Assembly (NCBI GenBank): GCA_947561395.2
Contig: OX387186.1
Span: forward strand, 6,933,888 to 6,997,887
DNA: 64,000 bases
Direction: 5' to 3'
From: Buxus sempervirens
Lineage: Eukaryota > Streptophyta > Magnoliopsida > Buxales > Buxaceae
Position numbers and translations under genes: made by a program. The notes under the pieces were generated by a model. That model was not told the origin of the DNA, made no database searches, and worked only from the letters and a program-made list of their open reading frames with translations. Positions 45,975 to 58,470 of the stretch are shown here, piece by piece. Numbering within the stretch: the first letter of the stretch is position 1; the number at the start of each line of letters is the position of its first letter.

Positions 45975-48900
45975 TTACTGCTCACGACTGCTTGGTGCCA
46001 TTTCAATCTCAATTGATGGGGAGGCCTGGGGGTTATCAGTATCAGATGTGCCTAACCATCTTGAAGAATCACATTCCTCAAGATCTGCTGCTGGCGCTGA
46101 AGCTGGAAACTGACCAAGGGACTGTTGGGATCGAAATTTCCTTAGTAACTTAACAACGTATAGTAGAAAGGCAATCGTTGAAGTACACCCACTGAGAAGG
46201 AACAGTCCCCAGAAGCTATGAAGGGTTAAGATTTCACTTTCAAACCTTGTTGTGTTTGAAGACTGAGACAGAGACCACTTCTCTTCTATTCTCCCCAACT
46301 CCCCATTCTCTGATAGTTTCAGAATAGCTTCTGACATGTCGATTGCTATAGGAGAGCCTTGTGGGAAGACCTGCAAGTATAACATAAGATGTGTGAATCA
46401 GAGGAACTCTTATTTATTGTTTTGCTTTTTCTGTGTGTTAGTTACCATTTTGCCAAATCTAGCCTAAAATACCTATTCATGAATGTATAGGTTCGCCCAA
46501 AATACTTACAAATCCAAATCCTCCAAATCTGTAGGTCGGTTTTATGGTAGTATATGGTCCACGGTTCTCAGGGCGAGAGAGGAAATATTTTTGATAGCTA
46601 AGTTCAATGAAGGCAGCTTTGATAGTTCCATTTCTGAATTCCCCTGGGAAGTCATTTACACTTTTAACAGGCCTTAGGTTCTTTATATTGAAACCAACAA
46701 CATCATGTAAGTATTTCACAATAACTGGGTCGCCATCACAACCAACAGGTGCGTTTTCCTTCTTCAAAGATTCCACATCTATCATGGTTGGTTCAAGGCG
46801 CTGGACTGTGAGCAGGGACGTGAGACTGGCAGTGTAACTGGAGTTCAGGACCAACACCACGAAGAGCCACACCAGCACGACAACTTTAGTAAAGTTGCTA
46901 CGAACATTTTCTCCTGTAGGATGGATTAATATGAGTATGACAATCATCAATTCCTATGAAAATCGGACAGACATGGAATTCTTGTTTATACATAGGAGGA
47001 GTAACTGGTGGATTGTGCTTACTGTGTGCAAAAAAAAGAGTGGAGATGGTGAACCACAAGGCAGTAAAAAATTGATTCTTCCGTGGTCCTCTGAACTCTG
47101 GATTGGATCCATGTTCCAAAAACCATATAATGAGCATTGTGTAGATGACCATGGCACCTGTCACTAGCCACACCTCTGTGGTGAAAGGCTTCATGAACAT
47201 CCATGCCTTCTGAGATTCGTCCGACTTCAGCGGGACTAGCAAAGAAAGGCCGGTTTCTGCAAATGGCTGAGTGAATTCCACGTATTTCGTTCGATTGGCT
47301 AGGATTGTTACATCGCCGACCACGGCATCGAAGCTCTTCCATCAACAACAACGCACAAAATGAATTACATAATCTTTAATAAATCAAAGAACAAAGTGGC
47401 AAAGAAGAAACCAAAAGAGCCAAATAAGATCATGAAAAATGAAAAACATTCTCAGTCCTGTCATTACAGAGTCAAAACTAAGGCATTTGAAAATGTCCGA
47501 ATTTCATGGGGATTAGTCAACTTTACAAAATGTCCGAATTTCATGGAAGACTTCTCATCAAACTATCATGTTCACAATCGATTCGTCTGGTGGTGCAAAC
47601 AAAGAGAACTGGGATGGATCACAAACAGTAGTAAAAATCCAAAATATTACAGGTCAATCCAGTTTACATCCCTTTTTACCAGTTTTTAACTGTCTATATT
47701 GGTTTTATAATCAAAGAAGGCAAGCATTTGAAATGAACGAGGGAGGAATCTGTTGGCATTTTGCAACCAATCAATCCGGTCTGGTATTTAAAACGCCTAT
47801 ATAACAAGGGAAGTTTCCCTGAGGCCTTCCAACAAACAAGTGGTCAATTAAGAAGTTGAATCCATATAGGGACAGCTAACAACTGACTAAGTTTTGAAAT
47901 TATAAATTTACTGAAAGGAGCAAATTTACTCACCAAATTAAAATTATAAATTTATAATGCCCACTTGTAAGGAAAAGGATGAAACAATGACCATGAAGCC
48001 AGCTGCTACACCAGTAAAATACAAACAAGTGGCTCTTGTAACGACCCTTTCCTAATGGTTTTGGCTTTTTAGTTTCTCCCACATTTGTCAGCACTCATGT
48101 AGAAGTATGTATTGAAATCTGATCTCTAAACAATGAAAGTATCAAGCAGGCGGCATATCTTTTGTTTTTATCTATATCAATTAATATTTAACTAATATTT
48201 ATCTATATCAACTACTTTTAAGTTTTTTTTTTTAATTTCTCTGTTACACATACCCAAGATATCTTTTGTTAGATTCCTCATATCAATGTGACATTGTGAC
48301 ATATATGCAGTTGGTGCATACCTGTGGTTTCTTGGTTTTAGATTGAAAAACCAAATCATCCAGAAGAAGCTTTAAAATTTGTGCTTATGAAGCAAGGGAA
48401 GATTTTTGAGGCTTAAAATCAACAGATAGTTATGAATCAGTACCTTGTCGTGGACCCGATAGACGAGATCGTCATAGGAGCCAATGAACGGCTGATATTC
48501 AAAGAGTAGCGTATAGTTTAAGAGCTTCACAGCAGCCTCAAAAACATCAATGCAGAAACCTGAAACAGACGGCTTGTTTGGATTCTCAGTTGGCCTCACC
48601 TTGACAAATTTCTCAAATATGGCATTACCGGGAACGCCAATCTTCATTGGCTTTGCATCAGTAGGCATCACCCATCCTTTTGGGACTCCTTGAAAGTCCC
48701 CTGGCCAATCCACGGGACCAGATGAGATACCCATCTTCACATCTCCATTCCCCTGCTTCCCACTGTTTTTCACAAGCAGGCTGTTTGTGAAACCGTAATC
48801 TGGGAACCAGTAGTTGAGCTCTTTGTAACTCTTACCAACAACATTAACAACTCTAAAAACTGGTGAACGTGATAATTTCCCATATTTGAATTGAATTTCA

Positions 48901-50138
48901 CCACTTAAACCAGTGAAATTGCTTGAGAGAATCCTTTTCAACAACATTTTTGAGGTTACATTGCCGTTTAAGCTCTTTAATGCCTGTGCTATGGCATAAA
49001 TGGCATCATGTGCTTTAAGAGCATGAATTCCTGGCTCGAACTTATCTTCTTCTGGGTATTCTGATCGAAAAAGTCTCTTGAATTTGACATAGAATTCTAT
49101 AAAGGAAGGGCTAGTTTCCAAGAAGTATGTTTTGATTCCAATAACGCCTTTCATGGAGGAGATAACTGATGAGTTTACGGTATCAAGAAGGTTTGTAACC
49201 GCAGATGTGGTGATCCATACAGAGTCTCTCCCCATCATTCCCATGCATTTTGCTTCTTTGAACAAGTGGGCTGCTAATGATAAAGATGACCGAACAATGA
49301 TAAACACCCTTGATTGTTTGCCCTTCATCTTCTCGAGCTCTTTACGAACCGCAGCTTTTGGATCATTGAGAGAAGAAAAGGGCAGGAGAACCATTCTGTA
49401 CTCGATCTTTGAGCCTACTTCTTGGAGGGCCTCTGATAGAAGTGTGATCATCCCTGAAGTAGCCCCATAGGCATCATCTTCATAGATCACTATGATCCGT
49501 CGCCATCGGTAAGAATGTATGATAGCAGCTACACATCTCATCTCTACAGATTCATCATTAGTCATTTGAACTAAAAACGGCCATCGTACTAATGTCAACT
49601 GCGAGGTAATCCCAGCTGCTGCCAAGGAGACCACAGGAACTTGTGCTTGCTGTCCAACTTGGGCAACTAACACTGTTTCCTGCCATGTACCATTGTACCC
49701 ATGCCAAGAATTACTTGCACTTTTTGATTTTTAGTAAGCTCATCAGCTGCAATCAAAATTCAGAATTACAACAATTCTCCTTTAATCATTAGATAAAGAT
49801 TTCTATTTGGTCCACACCAAAGCAAAAGGACTAACGAGAACAAACTTACCAGCAGATGCAGCTTGAAGAGGATTCTCGTTGGAATCGCGTACATGGAGGA
49901 CTAGTTTGTATTTGTTATCAGAACTGTTGTTAATATTTCCAATTGCAATCTCCATTGCTGCCTTGTTTTCTCTGCCAACACGTGAATCAACATCTAAGAT
50001 GGCACCTATATTTACTGCTTGGTTATCAGAAGTATCTTCTACTGCTGCAATCAATCCATGAGAAAGTAGAGTGAAGGAGATGAAAGCAAAGATGCAATAG
50101 AATTGAGTAGTAGTAACAGGAAAGATTGAAAGACCCAT
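45975..50138 (-). pseudogene. GLR: Glutamate receptor-like channel, copy 2 (frameshifted)
   Basis: Same architecture as copy 1. Exons: 50138-49850, 49746-48444, 47335-47023, 46913-46510, 46370-45975, all with GT/AG borders. It has a signal peptide, ANF-type ligand domain, S1, M1 (WLVTGAMVIYTMLIIWFLEH), pore, M3 with SYTASLTS, S2, M4, and the same SSREQ end. A full product would be about 898 residues. Relative to copy 1, 8 extra bases at 49691-49698 shift the frame near residue 112 and bring a stop 11 codons later. The remaining about 430 codons of exon 2 are open, and the 65-bp stretch missing from copy 1 is present. Exon 4 has 9 extra bases (3 codons). Intron 2 is about 300 bp longer than in copy 1. 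The break is a single indel, so a sequencing or assembly error is possible; if so, the gene is intact. An in-frame upstream ATG near 50195 is not conserved in copy 1. Confidence 0.82.
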
Positions 50139-50450
50139 TTTGGCTAAAAGAAAACTAGAAATTGATAAATTCATAGAGAAAAGATCTGAAGCCATTTAAA
50201 AGACAGGTACGCCATGCATTAAGCCATTCTAACTGGGAGAATAGTTTTCCTTGTAAAGTCAAACAAATTGAAAATTCTATCCCGAGTGATGGACTTGGTT
50301 TGTTTTTATTGAGAGGTTCTCGCCATCTTCCACGCGCTCGAGCCCTGTGACTGCATCCACCCCTCACAGAGAAGGGTATTGTGTATTCAAGCTTCCAATC
50401 CAGGATTCAAACTACCCGACAATCTATTCATCTAGAAATGCCGAGATCTT
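50139..50450. other. Upstream region of GLR copy 2
   Basis: Matches the region upstream of copy 1 (36792-36907 and 37918-38245) without the 1-kb insertion found there. It should hold the promoter; I see no strong TATA that decides a start. Confidence 0.5.
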
Positions 50451-52569
50451 GATCAGTCAAGCGTATGTAGAAAAGTCACCAAATTTCCTGGGTCTCGGTG
50501 TAGGTCAAAATTTCAAACAATAGAGTCAAGAGTCCTATTATTGCTTATATTTTATTGATCAAAGTAGGAAGTTTGGTTGTATGCATATACACCATATCAG
50601 GACTCTTTGCATCTTTAGTATTGAGCAATGCAATCCATTTAATCTGGGGGCCTTATGGTAACTTTATTCCCTAATTAGATTGATAAGGAGGATTAGGGAG
50701 ACCCGAATCCCGTTTTTTTCCAAAAGAAAGGGGACGGCTACATCAAGGATAATGGTTGGGAGAAGAAAGAAACGTTTGGGGCCTTTTGGTTTGCAGAGAT
50801 CTCGATCTGCCTCAGGTGATCCATCATTGATCCCAAACGCGTTAAGAGGTAACAAGAATTCTCAGGATCTCTAACACCCACTAAGAAATGAAAACAAACA
50901 ACACTTCTTCTTGAGCTGAACAGTTTTTCTTACCTAATTATCTTCTAATTTTGTACTAGAATCTTGGCAAATTGACAATCAGCACAGAGGTCTCGAGTAA
51001 GAAAACTACAATACATTTCCGAGCTTGAACGTAGTGTGACCTCATTACAGGTATCTATAAATTAGTATCACCTTGTGTTTGTGTTCTTAATTATCATTAT
51101 TATATACCCCAAAAATCAACCTTTTTAACCAGACTTAGAATATTTTCAAGATCCAAATGTCTCGAAATCCATTGAATTTTGGTATGGTGAATTTATTGGG
51201 AACCCTAAGACTATCCCACTCATCCAAAATGTGTTTTGAGGATTTTATGGTATTTGTTTTGATTAGAGCGATGTTGAAAAACTCTAATATGATTTGACAA
51301 GGCTTTTGGCCTATGCTTTTATTGGCAGTGGATGGAGAATTCCACTTGGCCTCGGTTGAATTGACAGTGGATGGGGAATTCCACTTGGCTTATGATGTGA
51401 TTTGGCAGTGGATGGGGAATATCACTTGGCATCGGTTTAAACACTGGTTTTACTCACGGATTTGAATGGTTTGGTTTAATTTGTGAGTCGTCTAATTGGA
51501 CTTTGTTCTTAGTGTAGATCCACTGTGAGTCTAGTCACTGCGTTGGTGTTGGCTTGTTAGTGTTAATTTCCTTGTCCATATAGCTTTCCACTGTGGGGTA
51601 TCAGTAAGGCCCTCTCGGGGCATAGAGGTCTTGCGGCAACCACCCGCCGTAGGGTATTAATGGAATGTTCTTGTGACTCATATGGTTTGATTCGGCAGTG
51701 GATGGGGTATTTCACTTGGCATTGATTATTGGTTTGTTTATCACTTACTAGCTCATACGTGGGTGCTCCGTTTGCTGAGATGTCCCTAGCTAGACTTCTC
51801 TCTGTAAGTCGTGTAGGTGGCAAATAGATAGTGGTCAATTTAAAGACACGCCAACCCATGGGTCCTACCATGACATGATTGCAATATTTGATTGTATTTG
51901 TTGATTTGATTTCATGTGTTACCTGATTGAGATATTTGACTTGGAATTACACTTTATATTCGATTAAGTTGTTTTGGTTTACATTTGATATTTTATATTC
52001 GTGAATACTATCATGATGTTATAAAACTACATAAACTGTTTTTATACATGCATGTTTGCTGCTTACTGGGACTTTAAGTCTCACACGTATTTTGTTTTAC
52101 CGGATTTGTTTTTAGATCCTCCTGGTGAGCTACGCATTGAGGGAGATATTGAGGGAGATCCAAACTATAGATCTGAGGACTACTACTACCACCCATAGTA
52201 GGATTCTCCTTATGATGTTGCATTCTATTTTGGGGATTTGTATATGGGATGTAAATAATCTTTTTGGACTTATACTCTTGGAAGATATCTTTTGTATATG
52301 TCTGTATATTTTGGGAGAGGACTTGTGAGCATTTAGTTGCCTTAGTTGTAATTTTGTATACACAAGTATTATATCTTTTGGAGTTGCTATACAAGTGATC
52401 TTTTGTTAGATGAAAATTTTTATTCCATGCGTCTTTAGCTTATGCGCTCTAATGATTACTTTGTAATTGCTCAGGTTAATTGTGTCTATTAGGTTCTTTT
52501 GAGCCCATAAGTAGGTCTCGAGAACAGGTTGGTGCCGTGATAGGACAGACTCAGTTCTGGGGCGCTATA
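50451..52569 (+). mobile_element. Probable LTR-like element, left boundary unclear
   Basis: The right end GGGGCGCTATA resembles the end GGGGCGTTACA of the element at 457-3006. About four degenerate units of 'gcagtggatggggaattccacttggc' lie at 51325-51725. They are followed by a short dyad 'GGGACTTTAAGTCTC' (about 52067-52081) and a TTTTTAG splice-like tract, the same internal order as in 457-3006 and 52575-54914. I cannot find the left terminus, so the start given is only the end of recognised GLR homology. Confidence 0.35.
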
Positions 52570-52574
52570 GTAGC

Positions 52575-54914
52575 TGTGGAGACCCAGTCAAAATAAATTA
52601 ATAGTTGACCTCAGTCAAGATATTAACTAGGTCAAGTCCTTAGAATAGGAGCTACCAATCGATGCTGTGCAAGGTCTAGTGTGTAGGCACACTCACCATA
52701 TACAAATAATTATGAAAGGGGTTAATTCTATCTTTTTCTGATAAATTAGGGATTATGAAAAACCTTATCCCCATATTTCTCTCATTCAATCATAGGAGGC
52801 AAAGAATCCTGAAAGGAGAAGAGAAAAAGTTAGAGAAGTCAAGGAACTATCTTATCTTCTTCAAATAAAAATCTGCAACAGAAATGTAAGTCTGTTTAAT
52901 ATTTCTTCTGTAAGTACATACATTCAGGATCTCTACGGGGATAATATAATTTATGCTCGCTATGCCAAACAGTCTGTATAAACCCTAAGTTTAAGTTCTT
53001 GTGATGATTTTTTTTGGCTCATCATTGATTTTGAAATCGTACATGAGTGGCTAGATTAGATCTTCATTAAATTATTTATTTATTTCTTTGATGTAACGTG
53101 TTGATGAGTTTTTTGTGTTGGGAATGTCTCAATGTTGTTGTTTTATATGTAAAAGAATTACCCATTTACGCATCATTCCTTCTATTTCATTGCAAAATAA
53201 TATATTAAAATGAAGAAGTTGATGTGTTAGAAGATTTCTTTATGGTTTCAATTTTGTCCTTTGTGATCATGGCTATATATGCATCACATGGCTTAAATGG
53301 TGTAGCCTTTTGATCTCATGGTGAATTCTTTTACTTTATTGGTGTTTACAGTGTCAGTGCAATGATGGTTCCTCTTGCCTTGTGAGTTTGTTATTTGCTT
53401 TCTTCTTAAATACCAAAACGGTGATAATGTTTTATTTTTACAATTGGTATCTTGCTGATGTATTTAAGAATTAAGTCATCATTACAATTGGTATCTTGCT
53501 TATATATGTATATTTTATTGGTTATTATCAAAATTATATTGGTAGAAGTGTGATGCTACAACGAACCACTTTTAAGATCAAACACTAAATCACAACTTCA
53601 CTTGTTTGAGACTCATTATTTTATTAAATGTGTTAGGTATGTTTGTGAATGATTTTAAAGATATAAATATATATATACACGTAAGGTATCATGGGATTAG
53701 GAAATGGAAGAAATGAAGGCTTAATGTTTCATTATTAACAGATGTTTGTGGCTATATTAATGGTTTTCTTTGTCATGGTTAAATACTGTATTATTAGTAT
53801 TATTATTTTATTTATTGATTTACTTAGATGTAGTTTGAGTAGAAAATACTCATTGGTGATTGGTGACTACGCAGTCTAAGGAAACATCTTTTGCTTATAC
53901 TGATGTAGTTAAATTGTATAAAGTTGGGGTTTGATTTATATAAAGTTTCCTAGTCGATTTGTTTTGTAATGTTAACCTTAAGGAGATTGCTTGCATTTTA
54001 TTGTGAGTCTTGTGACCTTATGTTGCTTTGGTTAATAATATCGATCTGTCAGAAATTATTGTATATATGTTTGTTGGTCGAACGTGTTATGGGAGCTGAG
54101 CAGTGACTCGACAGATATACGCTGGAACTGAGCAATGACTCGACGAGCATGTGCTAGATCAATGCGGTTTACTCATATAGACACGATCCAAGTGTATTGT
54201 ATTTACACAAAAATGCTATGACCAGGGAGTTGTGCTTTGTTTATAAATTGGCATAGTTGAGATTTTTGTGAAAAATTTTATTATTAAGTGGAAAATTGTA
54301 TTGCATGTGTTCTTGTTATCACTAAGATTTACTTTTTTGATATCATTGATGTTTGTTTTTTTTGCTCTTTTCTTATCCTGTAACTGATTAAAATGATTGA
54401 CATGTGTTAATATTGTAAATGTTATTCTTATAATGGTGTCTTGCTAGTTTATACAAAGCTTATATAAAACATAACTAAAGATTATTATTTTTGAAGCATG
54501 TAATCATGTAGGGAATATTAGCCCTACTTACTGAGTCGTGAAAACTCACCCCTTATTTTCAGGTAACCACATGACTGTGCAAATGAAGCAAAGGGAATAA
54601 CTTGGATAATCATATTAGATTTAAGCATTGAATATACTTATTTGTTTATAATTGAGTATTGAATTTGTAATGGTGGTTATATGTTATTCAAATGAATTAG
54701 TTAAACTCACAGGTTGCTCCTTAGATTTTGTTAATGAGATATTTTTCTTTTTTTATTCCGTTTCAACCCGAACATTATTGCAAAAAAAAAATAATAATAT
54801 TTATGTTTGGTATTTAATGAGATTCAATGAGTTTTGGGAATTGCTTACGAGCAAAGTTGTGTTTCGGTCTTATACCTTGTAATATTTTACAAGTGATGAA
54901 TTCCAGGATGTGAC
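52575..54914 (+). mobile_element. LTR-like element with GTAGC target-site duplication
   Basis: Begins TGTGGAGACCC and ends GGATGTGAC, flanked by exact GTAGC (52570-52574 and 54915-54919). It contains a pair of 'ctgagcaatgactcgac' units (about 54099-54150). A short dyad 'GAGT...ACTC' follows at about 54532-54547, then a TTTTCAG tract (about 54560). It has no ORF. It is probably a solo LTR of the same broad kind as 457-3006, though the sequences are not alike. Confidence 0.55.
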
Positions 54915-54919
54915 GTAGC

Positions 54920-55050
54920 CCTATTCTAGGTTTAACCACATAAAATCTCAGTGTCTTCTTATTCTTGTTTGATTCTTTCTATCGTTTTTGTTTCTTACGA
55001 TCTCTAGGAATCAGATCGGATTCCAAACAATTTTCAATCCCTTGTTTAAT
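54920..55050 (+). mobile_element. Fragment of a Ty1/copia-type LTR
   Basis: The stretch 'ccctattctaggtttaaccacataaaatctc', followed by a T-rich tail, resembles the R/U5 end of many plant copia LTRs (a 'gaaccacgtaaaatctt' core). Without the other parts of the element this is only a resemblance. Confidence 0.35.
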
Positions 55051-55917
55051 TGAGAATATTTTCTAGTTAATTTCTCCAAAGAAAGAAAATATCCCCAGTA
55101 GAACTTTTGGTCGATTGGTAAACCTTCGTCTATAGATTGACGCCCATTTGCATTTTAAAGATTTTCAAACAAAAAATCACTCTTTGAAAATGGCTTGAGG
55201 GATTAGAAAAGACAAAAAACAGAACCAACTACTTGATTTGATTCTACTTCTCCTAACAAAATCACTTTCTACTGGTAGCAGCCAGTGGGTGGGGCTCACT
55301 TTCTACTAGTAGCCAGTAGGTTCTAGTAGAAAGGGAAAATATTGATGTGGATGTGCAAAAATAAGCGCATCCTTGGAAAGCGTGCTCTAGTGCTCTTATT
55401 TTTGTCAGTGAGAATGCAGATAGGCTTTCCTACTCCTATTAATTATGACTATCAAAGCATCATGGGATTGATATGGAGCTTAATGTATAAAATGGGATGT
55501 GTTGGTCTTGAATATCTAAGCTAGTATAGCTAACTATAAAATGTAGATTGTAGAGCACAATTACTTTTCCTAGTTTGATTAAGTTCATTTGTTTGCAATT
55601 CATACCTTTCTTTAAATCCAATAGATAAGTTCTCAATTTAGAAACATAATTCACTCTGTTTTGAAATTTTGATATCAAGAACTAGATAATTTCTAGGTTC
55701 TTTTATACAACACATGTGTTGCCTGAATGATGTAAGGTGGCCTATCAGAGACTCCGAGTAGCTTGTCATAGAGAATCTTTATCTACAATCTGATTTTTTT
55801 TTATGAATGGAGATTGGAGAAGTCAAGCCCTCAAATTTGGAATTCTTGAGATCAGTTCTTTCTGTTCAGGTCCCTCCTAAGCATGGTCAAGCTTTTCCTA
55901 GTCAGTGGGATTGGAAC
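55051..55917 (-). other. Duplicated 3' flank of GLR copy 3
   Basis: Matches 43875-44230 and then about 45455-45974 beside copy 2. The intervening about 1.2 kb is missing here. The join lies around 55320-55400. Confidence 0.6.
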
Positions 55918-56313
55918 TTACTGCTCACGACTGCTTGGTGCCATTTCAATCTCAATTGATGGGGAGGCCTGTGGGTTATCAGTATCAGATGTGCCTACCC
56001 ATCTTGAAGAGTCCCATTCCTCAACATCTGCCGCTGGCGCTGAAGCTGGAAACTGACCAAGAGACTGTTGGGATCGAAATTTCCTTAGTAACTTAACAAG
56101 GTATAGTAGGAAGGCAATCGTTGAAGTACACCCACTGAGAAGGAACAGTCCCCAGAAGCTATGGAGGGTTAAGATTTCGCTTTCAAACCTTGTTGAGTTT
56201 GAACACTCAGACAGAGACCACTTCTTTTCTATTCTCGTTATCTCCCCAGTCTTTGATAGTATCCAAATAGCTTCTGAAAGGTCGGTTGCTATAGGAGAGC
56301 CTTGCGGAAAGAC
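55918..56313 (-). CDS. GLR: Glutamate receptor-like channel, copy 3, last exon only
   Basis: This exon is equivalent to exon 5 of copies 1 and 2 (396 bp, 131 codons plus stop). It starts right after a CAG acceptor, and its first residues are VFPQGSPIATDLSEAI. It encodes the end of the S2 ligand lobe, M4 (FWGLFLLSGCTSTIAFLLYL) and the tail ending SSREQ, and it is open throughout. About 100 bp upstream, in the intron, an LTR retrotransposon starts at 56417. The intron sequence up to 'aatacctat' matches copy 2 exactly to that point. Exons 1-4 are not in the window. They may lie beyond the element, in which case the gene is split by a large antisense insertion rather than truncated. Confidence 0.8.
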   Translation of the reverse strand, partial: VFPQGSPIATDLSEAIWILSKTGEITRIEKKWSLSECSNSTRFESEILTLHSFWGLFLLSGCTSTIAFLLYLVKLLRKFRSQQSLGQFPASAPAADVEEWDSSRWVGTSDTDNPQASPSIEIEMAPSSREQ

Positions 56314-56416
56314 CTGCAAGTAGAACATAAGATGTGAATCAAAGCAACTCTTATTTATTGTTTTGCTTTTTCTGTGTGTTAGTTACCATTTTGCCAAATC
56401 TAGCCTAAAATACCTA

Positions 56417-58449
56417 TGTCAGCACCCCATTTTTGCACTATAAAATTGCCCAAGAAGCATATCTTAAACTGGCATATATGTGGGCACGTAAATCGAGGTT
56501 TTTATAGTGGACCCATCTTTTTGAAATAACAAGCCCATAACAAAGAGAATTCTTAACCGATTCCGATGCACCAAACCGTGCTCAAATCGGATGTCAGACG
56601 GCTAAGTTATGAATAAAATAAATAAAGGGTAGTTTGGGGATTTTTACAAAACCGAAATTGGATGCCACATGGCAGCCACGTGTACACCATGGTGGCTGCC
56701 ATGTAACCAATGACAAATTAAAATTTTGTGGGGTTGTTTTAGTAAATAATTAAGTTTCCTAATGGGGTTTCTTATGCAAATAAATAACAAAGTTAATAAA
56801 AGATTAAGATTAAAAAAATAATAATAATAAAAATAAACAAAGAGAAATGAGTTGGACGAATTGGTCCAACTCATATTCTCTTGAGATATTGAAACTAAAC
56901 CTAAAAAATATAAGCCTAATAAAAATGGGGGACAATATAGACTTTGACCAAACCTAAATGAATGAAGGGTTTAAGAGAGGAATAGGAGTTAGGAGTTAGG
57001 AGTTTAAGTGTTTAAGAGGAGAAGTTAAGAAAATGAGAGGTTTAAGAGAGGAAGAGGAGGAGTTAGGAGTTTAGGTGTTTTAGAGAGGAGTTAGGAGTTT
57101 AGGTGTTTAAGAAATGAGTTAGGAGCTTAGGTGTTTAAAAGGAGAAGTTAAGAAGTTGAATGGGTGAGAATCCTCTATAAAAGGGCTTGAAGTTGAGAGC
57201 AAAAAGGGGGGAAGTAGGAAGAAGTGGAGAAAAGAAGAGGGACGTCTACTAGCAAGGAGGGAGAAAGGAAAACTGCTGTTCACGACACACCAAGGCTCCA
57301 AGACTTGATTTGAAGTGTCAATCCATAACAGGTGAGTCATTTGTTTAATACATTGTATGAGACCTCTCTTTCATTACAATTTTTGAGATAAGATTACATG
57401 ATTGATGAGAGACATGTATATATGTTTGATGGCTTTGGGTAATTTTATCATGTAAAAAAAAAAAAAAAAGACAAAGATGTAAAGTTCTGAATTTTTTTCC
57501 TGCATTAGGTTTGCACCTGTTTTCCAGATAAACTAATTTTTTTCACCTTGTTCTAGTTTGATTCAATTCTGGAGTCCTGCATGAGATTTGTGGTATTTTT
57601 ATTTTAGTTTAATCTAAAAATACGCTCGAGACCTTACACTATGAGTAGGTATTTTATTTTTAATTTTCTTTGGTTCAGATTTTCAATTGGAAATGTATAA
57701 CAGTAACTTTTGGAGTTTCATATCTCTTAAATGAAAATGAATTTTTGAAAACTGCTATAGGTTATTTTAGTGTTTAAAGTTATGATTCTAAGGAATCAAA
57801 TTTTGCACAATTTGGTTAAGAATTGAGGGAGATATGAATCTTTGAATGTGGATAGCGCAGTAATTCAGGTTGTTTCATTTTGTTTGTTTCCTTTGTAAAT
57901 TAGTAATTAGGCCATGGTTAAAAGTAGTTCAGGTGGTCTCATTTTCTTACTTTGTAAATTAGTAATTAGTTAATCTTGCATGATAAAAACAATAGAAAAC
58001 AAAACAAAACAAAAAAATAATAAATAATAAGAAAGGGAAAAAGCAAATGAAACAAGCATTGAAGCGATGATTCTTTCTTGTGGTTGAAAATTGTTTTAGC
58101 ATGGTTTTGTTTTGTTCATATGGTTTTACTTTCAATGTAATTTTGTGGAGGCCATGTACATATAGATTAATATTTGTTGTACGCTTAAAATGAAAAAAAA
58201 ATTAGAAAAGAAAAAAAATAAAAATAATAAATAAGAGAGCTCATTAAATATCCAACTAATTTAAGGGAATCCATTTCGATGGGACAACCCAGGGTGTTCA
58301 AGGACTTCCCTAGGTTGTAATCGGGTCACTTAACCGGAATCACTGGTGCAGACCAAAAATCAACAAGGTGTCTACCTGCACCATTTCAGGTAGTGGCGAC
58401 TCTATAACAGATTGTAACGCGCTTTTTCCGCGCGCCCGAGGTGTGCACA
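56417..58449 (+). mobile_element. 5' LTR of the Tat/Ogre-type element
   Basis: Starts TGTCAGCACCCC and ends at about 'gaggtgtgcaca' (58447-58449), giving about 2.03 kb. The TATA box is tataaaag at 57176-57183. A perfect 13-bp inverted repeat (56667-56679 and 56692-56704) lies in U3. Purine-rich 'gagttaggagtttagg' repeats lie at about 56980-57130, before the TATA. The end carries the 'gtctacctgcacc...ggtagtggcgactct' block shared by the solo LTRs of the window, which ties all of them to one broad lineage. Confidence 0.75.
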
Positions 58450-58452
58450 GCT

Positions 58453-58470
58453 TGGCGACTCTGCTGGGGA
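58453..58470 (+). other. Primer-binding site
   Basis: TGGCGACTCTGCTGGGGA lies a few bases after the LTR end and starts with TGG, as expected for complementarity to a tRNA CCA end. Ogre/Tat elements are reported to prime from tRNA-Arg; I assign that by lineage, not by comparing a tRNA. Confidence 0.6.

Noticed and set aside
48372..49673. 433-codon open frame read as a complete single-exon gene
   Set aside because: It is the post-frameshift part of GLR copy 2 exon 2 running into the intron. It lacks a conserved start and its last codons are intronic.
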